From Pararoseburia sp963661325 (GTDB lineage Bacteria; Bacillota; Clostridia; Lachnospirales; Lachnospiraceae), in contig CAVLBP010000001.1 in assembly GCA_963661325.1 (NCBI GenBank), positions 1-64,000 of the forward strand: DNA of 64,000 nt. The letters run 5' to 3'. Shown here one piece after another: positions 18,236 to 26,740 of the stretch; position 1 is the first letter of the stretch, and every line of letters starts with the position of its first letter. The notes under the pieces are model-generated. The model was given only the letters and a program-made list of their open reading frames with translations. It did no database searches and was not told where the DNA came from. The translations under genes were made by a program, and so were the position numbers.

Positions 18236-19687
18236 CTATATTTCCTCCAACGCCTTATACTTCCGCTCGATCATTTCGTCGATACGCGCGATGTAAAGAC
18301 CGACATCCTTGACATTTTCCGACCGGGTGACGGTCAATCCATGGTCAGAGACATACTTGCAGGCTGCTCCTGCCCCCAGCGCAATGATGGACTGCTTTTC
18401 CTCCATGATGAGAATATTGTAAAGTCCTGCCTTGCCCTCTTTTGCAAAGCCGATATTTTCCAGATTTCCGGTCATATTCTTCTGGCGGTAGAGATAATAA
18501 GGCTCCATGCCGAGTGCCTTTGCCGTCCGGTGTGCCAGTGCCATGTGCTTTTCAGAATTTTCCATATGAAGATCCTGATATTTGTCCCACTCCAGATTCA
18601 GTCTTGCCGACCGCTTGATCGCCAGCGAATGTACCGTTAGATTGTCCGGTTCCAGTTCCTTTATGACAGACATGGTATGTTCCACATCCTCCATATGTTC
18701 ACCCGGAAGTCCCACGATCAGATCCATATTGATGGTCGCAAAGCCCACCTCTCTTGCCAGATAAAAACTGTCAATCACCTGGTCAACCGTGTGGTGTCTG
18801 CCGATCAGATCTAAGGTCTTTTGGTTCATAGTCTGTGGATTGATGGAAATACGACCGATCCCATGCTGATGCAGAGTCTCCAATTTTTCTCTGCTGATGC
18901 TGTCCGGTCTACCGGCTTCCACGGTAAATTCCAGCAAATCGGAAAGATCTAAGGACTCCTCTATCTTGGTCAGCAGACGGTCCAACTGGTCAGCACTCAG
19001 ACTGGTTGGTGTACCTCCACCAATATAGATGGTATCTAACACCTTATTTTTTAACCGGTCTGCAACAAAGTCGATCTCTTTGAAAAGCGCTTCTAAATAC
19101 TCATCCACACGCTTTTTCCAGATACCGATCGGATAGGAGGTAAAGGAACAGTAAAGACAGGTACTCGGGCAAAAGGGAATCCCGATATAGAGACTGTAGC
19201 CATTTTCATAATCTACCGGTGCCAGTAAGTCATGTTCTTTTTTCGCGATCCGGGCGCACAAGGCTTCCTTTTCCTCGGAGATCAGATAGTTTTCCTTCAT
19301 ATAAGTACGGATCGCCGCCCCGTCCGCGCCCTCCTCCAGCATCCGCAGGGGAATCTTGGTCGGGCGGATTCCGGTCAGCGTTCCCCAAGGAAGTTCCCTG
19401 TCGGAAATCTCATGCAGGATCTCATATAATAAACGTTTCAGTCGGTTCTTGGTATCCTTGCGATCCTCGTAATGGACCGGACAAGATCTGGTCTGCGTCT
19501 CTGTGCCCCGCTCCCATTGGATCGTAATTTTTTCCATGTTATAAGTCACAACAAAAGAAAACGATATCTGCTCCGGGTCCGCCTCTGGATTCGTATCCAC
19601 AAGAATTTCTTCCTGTGGATAGAAGGCTTTGATCAAAGAGTAAATATCGTATTCAAAATTTGCTTCATTTAATTTTACTGTAATCAT
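18236..19687 (-). CDS. hemZ: Coproporphyrinogen III dehydrogenase-type radical SAM enzyme HemZ
   Basis: A 483-residue radical SAM protein of the HemZ group. It has a ~160-residue N-terminal domain unlike HemN, then the FeS motif C173-x3-C177-x2-C180 (FCPSTCLYCSF), GGGTPTSL and a HemN-like core. The group is annotated as oxygen-independent coproporphyrinogen III dehydrogenase in heme biosynthesis. The B. subtilis protein's role is weakly supported, so heme-related function is likely but not proven. Its neighbours (rel, MBL hydrolase, hisS-aspS) match the usual clostridial order, 15 bases after the MBL gene and 3 before the lipoprotein gene. Confidence 0.9.
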   Translation of the reverse strand: MITVKLNEANFEYDIYSLIKAFYPQEEILVDTNPEADPEQISFSFVVTYNMEKITIQWERGTETQTRSCPVHYEDRKDTKNRLKRLLYEILHEISDRELPWGTLTGIRPTKIPLRMLEEGADGAAIRTYMKENYLISEEKEALCARIAKKEHDLLAPVDYENGYSLYIGIPFCPSTCLYCSFTSYPIGIWKKRVDEYLEALFKEIDFVADRLKNKVLDTIYIGGGTPTSLSADQLDRLLTKIEESLDLSDLLEFTVEAGRPDSISREKLETLHQHGIGRISINPQTMNQKTLDLIGRHHTVDQVIDSFYLAREVGFATINMDLIVGLPGEHMEDVEHTMSVIKELEPDNLTVHSLAIKRSARLNLEWDKYQDLHMENSEKHMALAHRTAKALGMEPYYLYRQKNMTGNLENIGFAKEGKAGLYNILIMEEKQSIIALGAGAACKYVSDHGLTVTRSENVKDVGLYIARIDEMIERKYKALEEI

Positions 19688-19702
19688 TCTGTATTCACTT
19701 TC

Positions 19703-20326
19703 TTAGAGGAAAGGATTATACATCCGTTCCTGCTCAATGGTCGTATCCACATCATGCCCCGGATAGACATGCGTTTGCTCCGGCAGACACATGAGTTTGT
19801 TGCGCACCGATTCTACCAATGCCCTAGCACTGCCTCCCGGAAAATCCGTGCGTCCGATCGATCCACAGAAAAGAGAATCCCCGGAGAAAAGCAGATCCTC
19901 TCTCGAAAAGTAATAGCAGCATCCGCCCGGCGTATGCCCCGGTGTAAAAAGCACCCGGATATGAAATCCCGCAAGGTTGATCTCCTGCTCGTCCTTTAAA
20001 AAGACATCTGCATGATAGGTCGTCGCCCCGCCTGCCATAGGACCGGATAAATTAATGCGACTGTCAGCTAAAGTCTCTGCCTCCTTTTCGTGAGCATAGA
20101 CCAAAAGACCATACTTTTCTGCCAGTCCTGCTGCCGCCGCGGCATGATCAAAATGTCCATGGGTCAAAAGGATAGCGACCGGTGTCAGACCCAGTCCGTC
20201 GATCTTTGCCGCAATGCGGTCTGCTTCTGCGCCCGGATCTACGATAATGGCTTCTTTATTGGTCTCATTGATGACCAGATATGTGTTGGTCTGCACCGGA
20301 CCAACCACTAAGTGTTCTATTTTCAT
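19703..20326 (-). CDS. MBL-fold metallo-hydrolase (glyoxalase II-like)
   Basis: A 207-residue metallo-beta-lactamase-fold hydrolase. The metal-binding motif is THGHFDH (H56, H58, D60, H61), with later ligands in TPGHTPGG, SGDSLF and YPGHD. Small proteins of this group hydrolyse thioesters such as S-lactoylglutathione or related compounds; the substrate here is unknown. Its ATG overlaps the rel stop as ATGA (20323-20326), so translation is coupled. The rel-MBL-hemZ order is common in clostridia. Confidence 0.88.
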   Translation of the reverse strand: MKIEHLVVGPVQTNTYLVINETNKEAIIVDPGAEADRIAAKIDGLGLTPVAILLTHGHFDHAAAAAGLAEKYGLLVYAHEKEAETLADSRINLSGPMAGGATTYHADVFLKDEQEINLAGFHIRVLFTPGHTPGGCCYYFSREDLLFSGDSLFCGSIGRTDFPGGSARALVESVRNKLMCLPEQTHVYPGHDVDTTIEQERMYNPFL

Positions 20327-22647
20327 CCTGTCGTCCTTTCCACATCGATCACGGAATCTATTTGCTTTAACTTTTCGATCAGACTACGCAATTCGTTCTT
20401 GCTCTTGGTTCCAAAGTTGACCACGATCGTCGCAATCCCCTGCTTGCTGGTCTTGGAAAAGATAGACTTGATATCTATATCACGCTCTGTAAAGACTTTG
20501 GAAACATCTACCAAAAGTCCGGTTCTGTTGTTGCCATAAATATGGACCTCCGTCTGGTAGAGTTCACCGGAACGCTGTTCGATGGCATCCGGCTGCCACT
20601 CTGCTTCGATCAGACGAGCCCGCTCGCTGTCCGGCAGGTTGAGCACATTGATACAATCGGTACGGTGGATAGAAACGCCTCGTCCACGCGTCACGAAACC
20701 AACGATCTCATCCCCCGGCACCGGTGTGCAGCACTTAGAAAAGCGGACAGACACATCATAAAGTCCCTTGACGGTAATACCACTCTTGGACTTGTGTTCC
20801 TTTTGTTTTTCCTTTGCCGCAGATGTATTGTCCTCATGCTGGTTATTCTCTGCTAAAATATCTTCATCCGTGATCAGGATCGGATGATCCTTTTCGTATG
20901 CTTCATACATACGGTTGACAAGCTGGCCTTCCTTCAAGCCACCATGTCCAACGGCTGCAAGACAGTCATCCCAGCAATGGAATCCATACTTGCGGATGAT
21001 CTTTTCCTGATATTCCGGTCGGTTGATGTCAGAATAGTTGATGCCTTTTGCCTTAGCAGAAGCCATCATGAGTTCCTTGCCCTTGATGATATTTTCTTCC
21101 TTGAACTCATTACGGAACCACTGATTGATCTTGTTCTTCGCCTGTGTACTCTTGACAACATTTAACCAGTCACGGCTCGGCCCTCTGGAATTTTGGGAAG
21201 TCAGTACCTCGATACGGTCTCCATTCTGGATCACATAATCGATCGGCACCAGTTTGCCGTTGACCTTAGCCCCCACCATCTTGTTGCCGACCGCAGAATG
21301 GATGCTGTAGGCAAAGTCGATCGGGGTAGATCCGTTTGGCAGGTTCTTGACATCACCGGATGGCGTGAAGCAAAATACGGTATCCGAAAAGAGGTTGAGA
21401 TCGCTTTTCAGCAGGCTCATAAACTCCTTGTTGTCCGACATGTCTCTCTGCCACTCCAAGATCTGGCGCAGCCAACTTAACTTTTCTTCTTCTTTGTTGA
21501 TCGTGGCACCCTCGCCACTCTCCTTATATTTCCAATGCGCAGCAATACCATATTCGGAAGTCCTGTGCATGTCATAGGTACGAATCTGGATTTCAAATGG
21601 TGTACCGGTCGGTCCGATCAGAGTCGTATGCAAAGACTGGTACATATTGGGCTTTGGCATAGCAATATAATCCTTGAAACGTCCCGGGATCGGCGTATAC
21701 ATCTCATGGATGACACCAAGTGCCGCATAGCAATCCTTGACCGTCTCAACAATAATACGGATGGCAAAAAGATCATAGATCTGATCCAGGGTCTTATGCT
21801 GATTAACCATTTTGCGGTAAATGCTAAAGAAATGCTTGGCGCGTCCCTCGATGTCTGCCTCGATACCGGCGCCCTTCATGTGTTGAGACACCTCAGCGAC
21901 CAGCCCATCGATATAGTCTTCTCTCTCCTGCTTGCGCAGTGCTACCTTCTCCACCAGATCATAGTAGGCTTCCGGCTCCAGATATTTGAGCGAAAGATCA
22001 TCCAATTCGATCTTGATCTTGGAAATACCAAGACGCTGTGCCAAAGGCGCATAGATCTCCATGGTCTCTCTTGCCTTTTCCTTTTGCTTTTCCGGTGTCA
22101 TATATTTCAGCGTACGCATATTATGCAAACGGTCTGCCAGTTTGATCAGAATAACACGGATGTCCTTTGCCATAGCAAGGAACATCTTGCGGAGGTTTTC
22201 TGCCTGCACTTCTACCTTGTCCGCATCATAGGACAACTGCCCCAACTTGGTAACACCATCTACCAAAAGTGCAACTTCATCGGAAAACTCTGCCGAGATC
22301 TCCTCGATCGTCATAACGGTATCTTCTACCACATCATGTAAAAGTCCGGCAACAATCGTCTCCTTATCCATCTCCAGATCTGCCAGAATGATGGCAACAC
22401 AAAGAGGATGAATGATGTAAGGCTCGCCTGACTTACGGCACTGTCCCTCATGCGCTGTATGGGCAATGTGATAAGCCTTTTCGATCATGGTAATGTCCGT
22501 GTTAGGGTGATATTTACGGATGCGCTCGATCAATTCACGATGCAGTTCTTCCGGCTCAACAAAATCCGCAGTGGCGATAATGCCCTTGCGTTCCCGGTCG
22601 ATACTCTGTTCCATCTGTTCTAATTGTTCTACAGTAAAATCTGCCAT
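20323..22647 (-). CDS. rel: Bifunctional (p)ppGpp synthetase/hydrolase
   Basis: A 774-residue long RSH enzyme, the stringent-response alarmone synthetase and hydrolase. In order: HD hydrolase domain with HDVVEDT at H104-D105, synthetase domain (YQSLHTTLIGPTG), TGS domain (LPNGSTPIDFAYSIHSAVG at about 440), a zinc-finger/helical region with the CC pair in SKCCTPVPGD, and a C-terminal ACT domain. The hydrolase motif is intact, so it is bifunctional rather than a RelA-type synthetase. It has its own promoter just downstream of the GNAT gene, and leads the unit with MBL, hemZ and the LprI-like gene. Confidence 0.96.
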   Translation of the reverse strand: MADFTVEQLEQMEQSIDRERKGIIATADFVEPEELHRELIERIRKYHPNTDITMIEKAYHIAHTAHEGQCRKSGEPYIIHPLCVAIILADLEMDKETIVAGLLHDVVEDTVMTIEEISAEFSDEVALLVDGVTKLGQLSYDADKVEVQAENLRKMFLAMAKDIRVILIKLADRLHNMRTLKYMTPEKQKEKARETMEIYAPLAQRLGISKIKIELDDLSLKYLEPEAYYDLVEKVALRKQEREDYIDGLVAEVSQHMKGAGIEADIEGRAKHFFSIYRKMVNQHKTLDQIYDLFAIRIIVETVKDCYAALGVIHEMYTPIPGRFKDYIAMPKPNMYQSLHTTLIGPTGTPFEIQIRTYDMHRTSEYGIAAHWKYKESGEGATINKEEEKLSWLRQILEWQRDMSDNKEFMSLLKSDLNLFSDTVFCFTPSGDVKNLPNGSTPIDFAYSIHSAVGNKMVGAKVNGKLVPIDYVIQNGDRIEVLTSQNSRGPSRDWLNVVKSTQAKNKINQWFRNEFKEENIIKGKELMMASAKAKGINYSDINRPEYQEKIIRKYGFHCWDDCLAAVGHGGLKEGQLVNRMYEAYEKDHPILITDEDILAENNQHEDNTSAAKEKQKEHKSKSGITVKGLYDVSVRFSKCCTPVPGDEIVGFVTRGRGVSIHRTDCINVLNLPDSERARLIEAEWQPDAIEQRSGELYQTEVHIYGNNRTGLLVDVSKVFTERDIDIKSIFSKTSKQGIATIVVNFGTKSKNELRSLIEKLKQIDSVIDVERTTG

Positions 22648-22719
22648 TCGTCATCTCCCCTTTCTGTTTCTGATACTCTCCACGAGCAAAACCAAAAAGT
22701 AGCACAAATTTTAACTTTG

Positions 22720-22748
22720 ATTATAGTTAAAATCCTCCAAAAAAGCAA
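22720..22748 (-). promoter_or_regulatory. Promoter of rel
   Basis: Minus strand TTGCTT (22743-22748), a 17-base spacer and a perfect TATAAT (22720-22725), between the GNAT stop and the rel ATG, giving a leader of about 65 bases. Confidence 0.78.
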
Positions 22749-22767
22749 CAAATCTCGCGGGATTCCT

Positions 22768-23613
22768 TTACAAATTATAAGAATAGATCCATTCGTCCTG
22801 CATTTGTTTTCCGTGAAATCCCATTTTTTCCAAAAATCGCCGTGAAGCCAGGTTCTTTTCGTCCACATGACTGATGATCCGCTCCATGTCAAGTTCTTCT
22901 TTTGCATAGGAAAGGATTGCCTGACAAACTTCCGTAGCATAGCCTTTTCGACAGTACTCCGGTGCGACCAGATAGCCCAGTTCCACTTCCCCCTCCTGAC
23001 ATGGCTCCCGATACTCCAGTCCCGCACGCCCGATAAGCCCGCCGGAATCTTTATCAAACACCAGCCACATACCAAAGCCATAAAAGCCGTAAATACGCTC
23101 GATATAGTTCTCCTCATACTGCCTTTCCTGCTCGTACTCGTACAAAGGCTCAATAAAGTCCGTCACATGCGGCTTTGCGTATAAAGCGAAAAGATCGTCC
23201 AGATCATCCATACAAAATTCCCGCAGACGGCACCGCTTTGTCTCCAGGATCTGCCATGGGATCCCATGATGTCTTTCAAAGACACGGACAAAGTCCCGAT
23301 ATGTCACCTGTTCCAGGCTAAGCACGACATAGTTTGCCTGCATCATTTCATCTTCCTGCGCCTGAAAACCAAGCACAGCGATCCCCAGTCCCTGCATCTG
23401 TTTTGCCATATCCGGTGAAGTCGTCAGGCAGATGGTTGCTGCCATATCCTCAAGTCCGAATAAGCCCGCCACATTTTCCGGTTCCAAAAAGATAACCTTT
23501 TGAAAAAATGGCGTATTTTCTTGCAAATACGCCATTTGTCTTTCATAATTCTGCGGTGTGAATTTTTCTTTTTCTATATAAACCACAAGATTTTTTAAAG
23601 TCAATGTTTTCAT
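22768..23613 (-). CDS. GNAT acetyltransferase with an extra N-terminal domain
   Basis: A 281-residue protein. The C-terminal ~170 residues form a GNAT fold of the RimJ/RimL type (LETKRCRLREFCMDDLDDLF; acetyl-CoA loop VAPEYCRKGYATEV; NLASRRFLEKMGF). The N-terminal ~110 residues are additional and look alpha/beta (LVVYIEKEKFTPQNYERQM, AATICLTTSPDMAKQMQGLGIAVLGF), a pattern reminiscent of a degenerate HAD-like lookup domain. That part is a guess. Its ATG overlaps the dapL stop as ATGA (23610-23613), so it is the last gene of hisA-dapF-dapL-GNAT. The acetylated substrate is unknown. Confidence 0.82.
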   Translation of the reverse strand: MKTLTLKNLVVYIEKEKFTPQNYERQMAYLQENTPFFQKVIFLEPENVAGLFGLEDMAATICLTTSPDMAKQMQGLGIAVLGFQAQEDEMMQANYVVLSLEQVTYRDFVRVFERHHGIPWQILETKRCRLREFCMDDLDDLFALYAKPHVTDFIEPLYEYEQERQYEENYIERIYGFYGFGMWLVFDKDSGGLIGRAGLEYREPCQEGEVELGYLVAPEYCRKGYATEVCQAILSYAKEELDMERIISHVDEKNLASRRFLEKMGFHGKQMQDEWIYSYNL

Positions 23614-24824
23614 AGATTTTTGATACGTTCCAGCGCGCGCACAGAGTTTTCATAACTGCCAAAGGCCGTCAGTCTAAAGTAACCCTCTCCGCTTGGTCCA
23701 AATCCGCTTCCCGGTGTTCCTACCACGTTTGCCTTTTCTAATAAGAAGTCAAAGAAATCCCAAGAGGTCATATTCTCTGGTGTCTTGAGCCAGATGTAAG
23801 GTGCGTTGATACCACCATAGACTTCATAGCCGGCATCCTTGAGTCCGGTATAGATGGTCTTGGCATTGTTCATATAGTAACCAACCTGTTCTTTGATCTG
23901 TGCCTGTCCTGCCTCGGAATACACAGCCTCGCCTGCGCGCTGGATGATGTAAGGTGCGCCGTTGAACTTGGTTCCGTGACGTCTCGCCCACATGCCATTC
24001 AAAGAAACGCCGTCGCATACCAATTCCTTTGGTACGACTGTAAAGCCGAGACGGACGCCGGTAAATCCCGCATTCTTAGAAAAACTGCGGATCTCGATCG
24101 CACAGGTCTTTGCTCCCTGACACTCATAGATGGTATGTGCCACATTGCTTTCGGAAATATATGCCTCATAAGCAGCATCATAAATAATGATGGCACCGAT
24201 GCGGTTCGCGTAATCTACCCATTCCTGCAGCTGATCTTTGGTCAGTGTGGTTCCTGTAGGATTGTTTGGCAGACACAGATAAATGATGTCCGGGTTCTCC
24301 TTCGGAAATTCCGGCACAAAATTATTTTCTGCCGTACATGGCATATAGATCACATTGCTCCACATCTGTGTGGCTGCGTCATACTCACCGGTTCTTCCAG
24401 CCATAACATTGGAATCCACATAGACCGGATAGACCGGATCACATACCGCAATACGGTTATCCTGTGCAAAAATCTCCTGAATATTACCGGAATCGCTCTT
24501 TGCTCCGTCAGATACAAAGATCTCATCCGCAGAAATATCACAGCCTCTTGCCTGATAGTCGTGTATCACGATGGCATCACGCAGGAAGGCATAGCCCAGA
24601 TCCGGTGCATAGCCATGGAAAGTTTTGGCATCTCCCATCTCATCCACTGCCTTATGCATAGCCTCGATCATTGCCGGTGCGATTGGCTGGGTCACATCCC
24701 CGATACCCAGACGGATGATGTCTGCATCCGGATGTGCCTCTGTAAAGGCACTGACCTTCTTTGCAATATTGCTGAACAAATAACTTCCTGGTAATTTTTG
24801 ATAATTCGTATTGATCTTATACAT
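23610..24824 (-). CDS. dapL: LL-diaminopimelate aminotransferase
   Basis: A 404-residue class I/II PLP aminotransferase that converts tetrahydrodipicolinate directly to LL-diaminopimelate for lysine and peptidoglycan synthesis. It shows the DapL N-terminus (NYQKLPGSYLFSNIAKKV), GIGDVTQPIAP, and the PLP lysine K250 in RSFSKNAGFTGVRLG. I set the start at 24824 (MYKINTNYQ) because GGAG is 7 bases upstream; longer in-frame starts lack a site. dapF lies 57 bases upstream. Together they supply the last steps to meso-DAP without the acylated intermediates. Confidence 0.95.
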   Translation of the reverse strand: MYKINTNYQKLPGSYLFSNIAKKVSAFTEAHPDADIIRLGIGDVTQPIAPAMIEAMHKAVDEMGDAKTFHGYAPDLGYAFLRDAIVIHDYQARGCDISADEIFVSDGAKSDSGNIQEIFAQDNRIAVCDPVYPVYVDSNVMAGRTGEYDAATQMWSNVIYMPCTAENNFVPEFPKENPDIIYLCLPNNPTGTTLTKDQLQEWVDYANRIGAIIIYDAAYEAYISESNVAHTIYECQGAKTCAIEIRSFSKNAGFTGVRLGFTVVPKELVCDGVSLNGMWARRHGTKFNGAPYIIQRAGEAVYSEAGQAQIKEQVGYYMNNAKTIYTGLKDAGYEVYGGINAPYIWLKTPENMTSWDFFDFLLEKANVVGTPGSGFGPSGEGYFRLTAFGSYENSVRALERIKNL

Positions 24825-24881
24825 CTTCATTCTCCTTTTATGTCCATTCACAAATTACTTTCGCTGTCAGGTTATACACTC

Positions 24882-25742
24882 CTATAAATCGATTCCCCCG
24901 GAAAAGACCTCGGTTGCCGGACCTGTCATAAAGACATGATTTGTCTTTTCGTCATAGACGATCTCCAGATGTCCGCCCAGAAGTTCGATATCCACACTCC
25001 GTCCTGTGAACCCGTTAAGATAAGACGCAACTGCCACAGCACAGGCTCCCGTACCGCAGGCAAGTGTTTCTCCGGAGCCGCGTTCCCACACGCGCATGCG
25101 CAAGTGGTCTTTGTCGATCACATTGACAAATTCGGTATTGACCCGCTCTGGGAAAAGTTCATGTTTTTCAAAGACCGGTCCCACCTTCTCCAGCGGAAAA
25201 TCTCTGACATCCTCCTCGATAAAGGTGACGCAGTGCGGATTTCCCATAGATACGCAGGTAATATCGTAAGACCTTCCCTTGATCTCTAATGGCTCTGCCA
25301 CAATCGCTTTCCTTCGATCGTCCGCCAAGCCAAGTACCGATGCTTTGACCGGCACCTGCGCCGGAATGAGTTCCGGCTCTCCCATATCGACACGCACCTT
25401 ACTGACCTTGTCATCTTCTACCGTAAGCTGCAATGTCTTGATACCGGAAAGGGTGTTGACCGTGATCGTCGTCTTGTCTGTCAGATCATGGTCATAGACA
25501 TATTTTGCCACACAACGAATGCCGTTTCCACACATTTTTCCGCGGGATCCGTCTGCATTATACATATCCATTTCAAAGTCTGCCACATCGGACGCTTTGA
25601 TCAGGATCAATCCATCCGACCCGATTCCAAAATGTCGGTCACTCACGCGGATGGCGGTTTCTGAAATATCGGGAATGACTTCCTTTGTGCAATCCACATA
25701 CACATAGTCATTGCCACATCCATGCATTTTTGTAAATTTCAT
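24882..25742 (-). CDS. dapF: Diaminopimelate epimerase
   Basis: A 286-residue cofactor-independent epimerase converting LL- to meso-diaminopimelate. The N-terminus FTKMHGCGNDYVYVD is diagnostic. The two catalytic cysteines are predicted at C77 (NGIRCVAKY) and C229 (ACGTGACAVAV). Length is normal for the family. It lies 21 bases downstream of hisA and upstream of dapL in one minus-strand unit. Confidence 0.96.
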   Translation of the reverse strand: MKFTKMHGCGNDYVYVDCTKEVIPDISETAIRVSDRHFGIGSDGLILIKASDVADFEMDMYNADGSRGKMCGNGIRCVAKYVYDHDLTDKTTITVNTLSGIKTLQLTVEDDKVSKVRVDMGEPELIPAQVPVKASVLGLADDRRKAIVAEPLEIKGRSYDITCVSMGNPHCVTFIEEDVRDFPLEKVGPVFEKHELFPERVNTEFVNVIDKDHLRMRVWERGSGETLACGTGACAVAVASYLNGFTGRSVDIELLGGHLEIVYDEKTNHVFMTGPATEVFSGGIDL

Positions 25743-25763
25743 CGCTACCTCTTTTCTATTTTT

Positions 25764-26543
25764 CTATACATCCTGCACATATTTTAAGACAGTCTCATAA
25801 TTGAGATTGCCGCCAAAGAGATCCAGTGCCGATCCAATCGTAATATTGATCTTGCCGTCACCGATCTCCTTGATGTGTGTAATGTCCTGATAATCGGAAA
25901 TACCTCCTGCATAAGTGATCGGGATCTTGCCCCAGTCTCCCAAAAGCCGAACCAGATCCTCCTCGATCCCCTGACACTTGCCCTCGACATCCGCCGCATG
26001 GATCAAGAATTCATCACAATAGGAAGAAAGCCGATCCAGTAACTCTGTCGTGATCTTTTCCTTGGTAAAATGCTGCCAGCGGTCTGTCACAATGAAATAA
26101 TCGTCATCTGCCCTGCGTGCAGAAAGATCTAGGACGATATGTTCCTTGCCAACCGCCTCCACCAATCTGCCTAAATTTCGGTAATTGACTTTGCCATCGG
26201 AAAAGACATAAGAAGTCACGATCACATGACTGGCTCCTTCCGCCAAAAAATATGCGGCATTGTCCGCTGTAATGCCTCCGCCGATCTGCATGCCTCCCGG
26301 GTAAGTATGGAGCGCTAAAAGTGCCTGTTGCCTGGTTGCCTCATAGTAAGGACTGTCTGTCTTGTTTAGCATGATGACATGCCCGCCCTTCAGACCATCC
26401 TTTGCGTAGAAGTCTGCAAAGAAATCTGCATCCCGCTTGGATACAAAATTCTCGTTTGCCTGATCGCCCTCATCCTGTAAAGAGGCTCCGACGATCTGTT
26501 TCACCTTGCCATTGTGTATGTCGATACACGGTCGGTATTCCAT
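25764..26543 (-). CDS. hisA: Phosphoribosylformimino-AICAR-P isomerase, eukaryotic-type HisA
   Basis: A 259-residue TIM-barrel protein of histidine biosynthesis. It matches the fungal/plant-type HisA (yeast HIS6) rather than the common bacterial form. Shared blocks include PCIDIHNGKVKQIVG, ENFVSKRDADFFADFY, MQIGGGI, HVIVTSYVF, EFLIHAADVEGKCQGIEEDLV, ITYAGGI and GSALDLFGG. Catalytic acids are probably D8 in the first strand and D169 or nearby in HAADVEG. No other his genes adjoin it; hisC is at 42.8 kb. It leads the unit with dapF, dapL and the GNAT gene. Confidence 0.9.
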   Translation of the reverse strand: MEYRPCIDIHNGKVKQIVGASLQDEGDQANENFVSKRDADFFADFYAKDGLKGGHVIMLNKTDSPYYEATRQQALLALHTYPGGMQIGGGITADNAAYFLAEGASHVIVTSYVFSDGKVNYRNLGRLVEAVGKEHIVLDLSARRADDDYFIVTDRWQHFTKEKITTELLDRLSSYCDEFLIHAADVEGKCQGIEEDLVRLLGDWGKIPITYAGGISDYQDITHIKEIGDGKINITIGSALDLFGGNLNYETVLKYVQDV

Positions 26544-26626
26544 AATAATATGTAGTTTCCTTTCTTAAAAAATCATTTGGATTGAGCATAGCACACTTTG
26601 TACGAAAAAGAAACCTTTTGTTCTAC

Positions 26627-26655
26627 TTGCCTATCCTCTGCTATTTTGTTAGAAT
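26627..26655 (+). promoter_or_regulatory. Promoter of guaB
   Basis: Plus strand TTGCCT (26627-26632), a 17-base spacer and TAGAAT (26650-26655). The start would be near 26662. Confidence 0.7.
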
Positions 26656-26669
26656 ATCATATTAAAGTA

Positions 26670-26693
26670 GGGTTCGGTCGTCTTGCCGAACCT
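26670..26693 (+). promoter_or_regulatory. Hairpin at the 5' end of the guaB leader
   Basis: GGTTCGG (26671-26677) pairs with CCGAACC (26686-26692) around an 8-base loop, with a flanking G-T pair. It falls within about 10 bases of the predicted transcript start. No T-run follows, so it is not a terminator. It may protect the mRNA 5' end or be part of a leader regulator. Confidence 0.5.
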
Positions 26694-26740
26694 GCTAAAA
26701 ATAAGAAATACGAGTGAAAAGAAAGAGAGGAAAACACACA

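Noticed and set aside
21535..22341. 268-residue plus-strand open frame
   Set aside because: It is wholly antisense to rel, shows no family blocks and has no ribosome site; a shadow of the real coding frame.
23976..24794. 272-residue plus-strand open frame
   Set aside because: Antisense to dapL, which has clear PLP motifs; the plus frame looks random and rich in Cys/His/Ile.
26544..26740. Purine riboswitch upstream of guaB
   Set aside because: Only one small hairpin is present; no three-way junction or conserved purine-aptamer core could be found.
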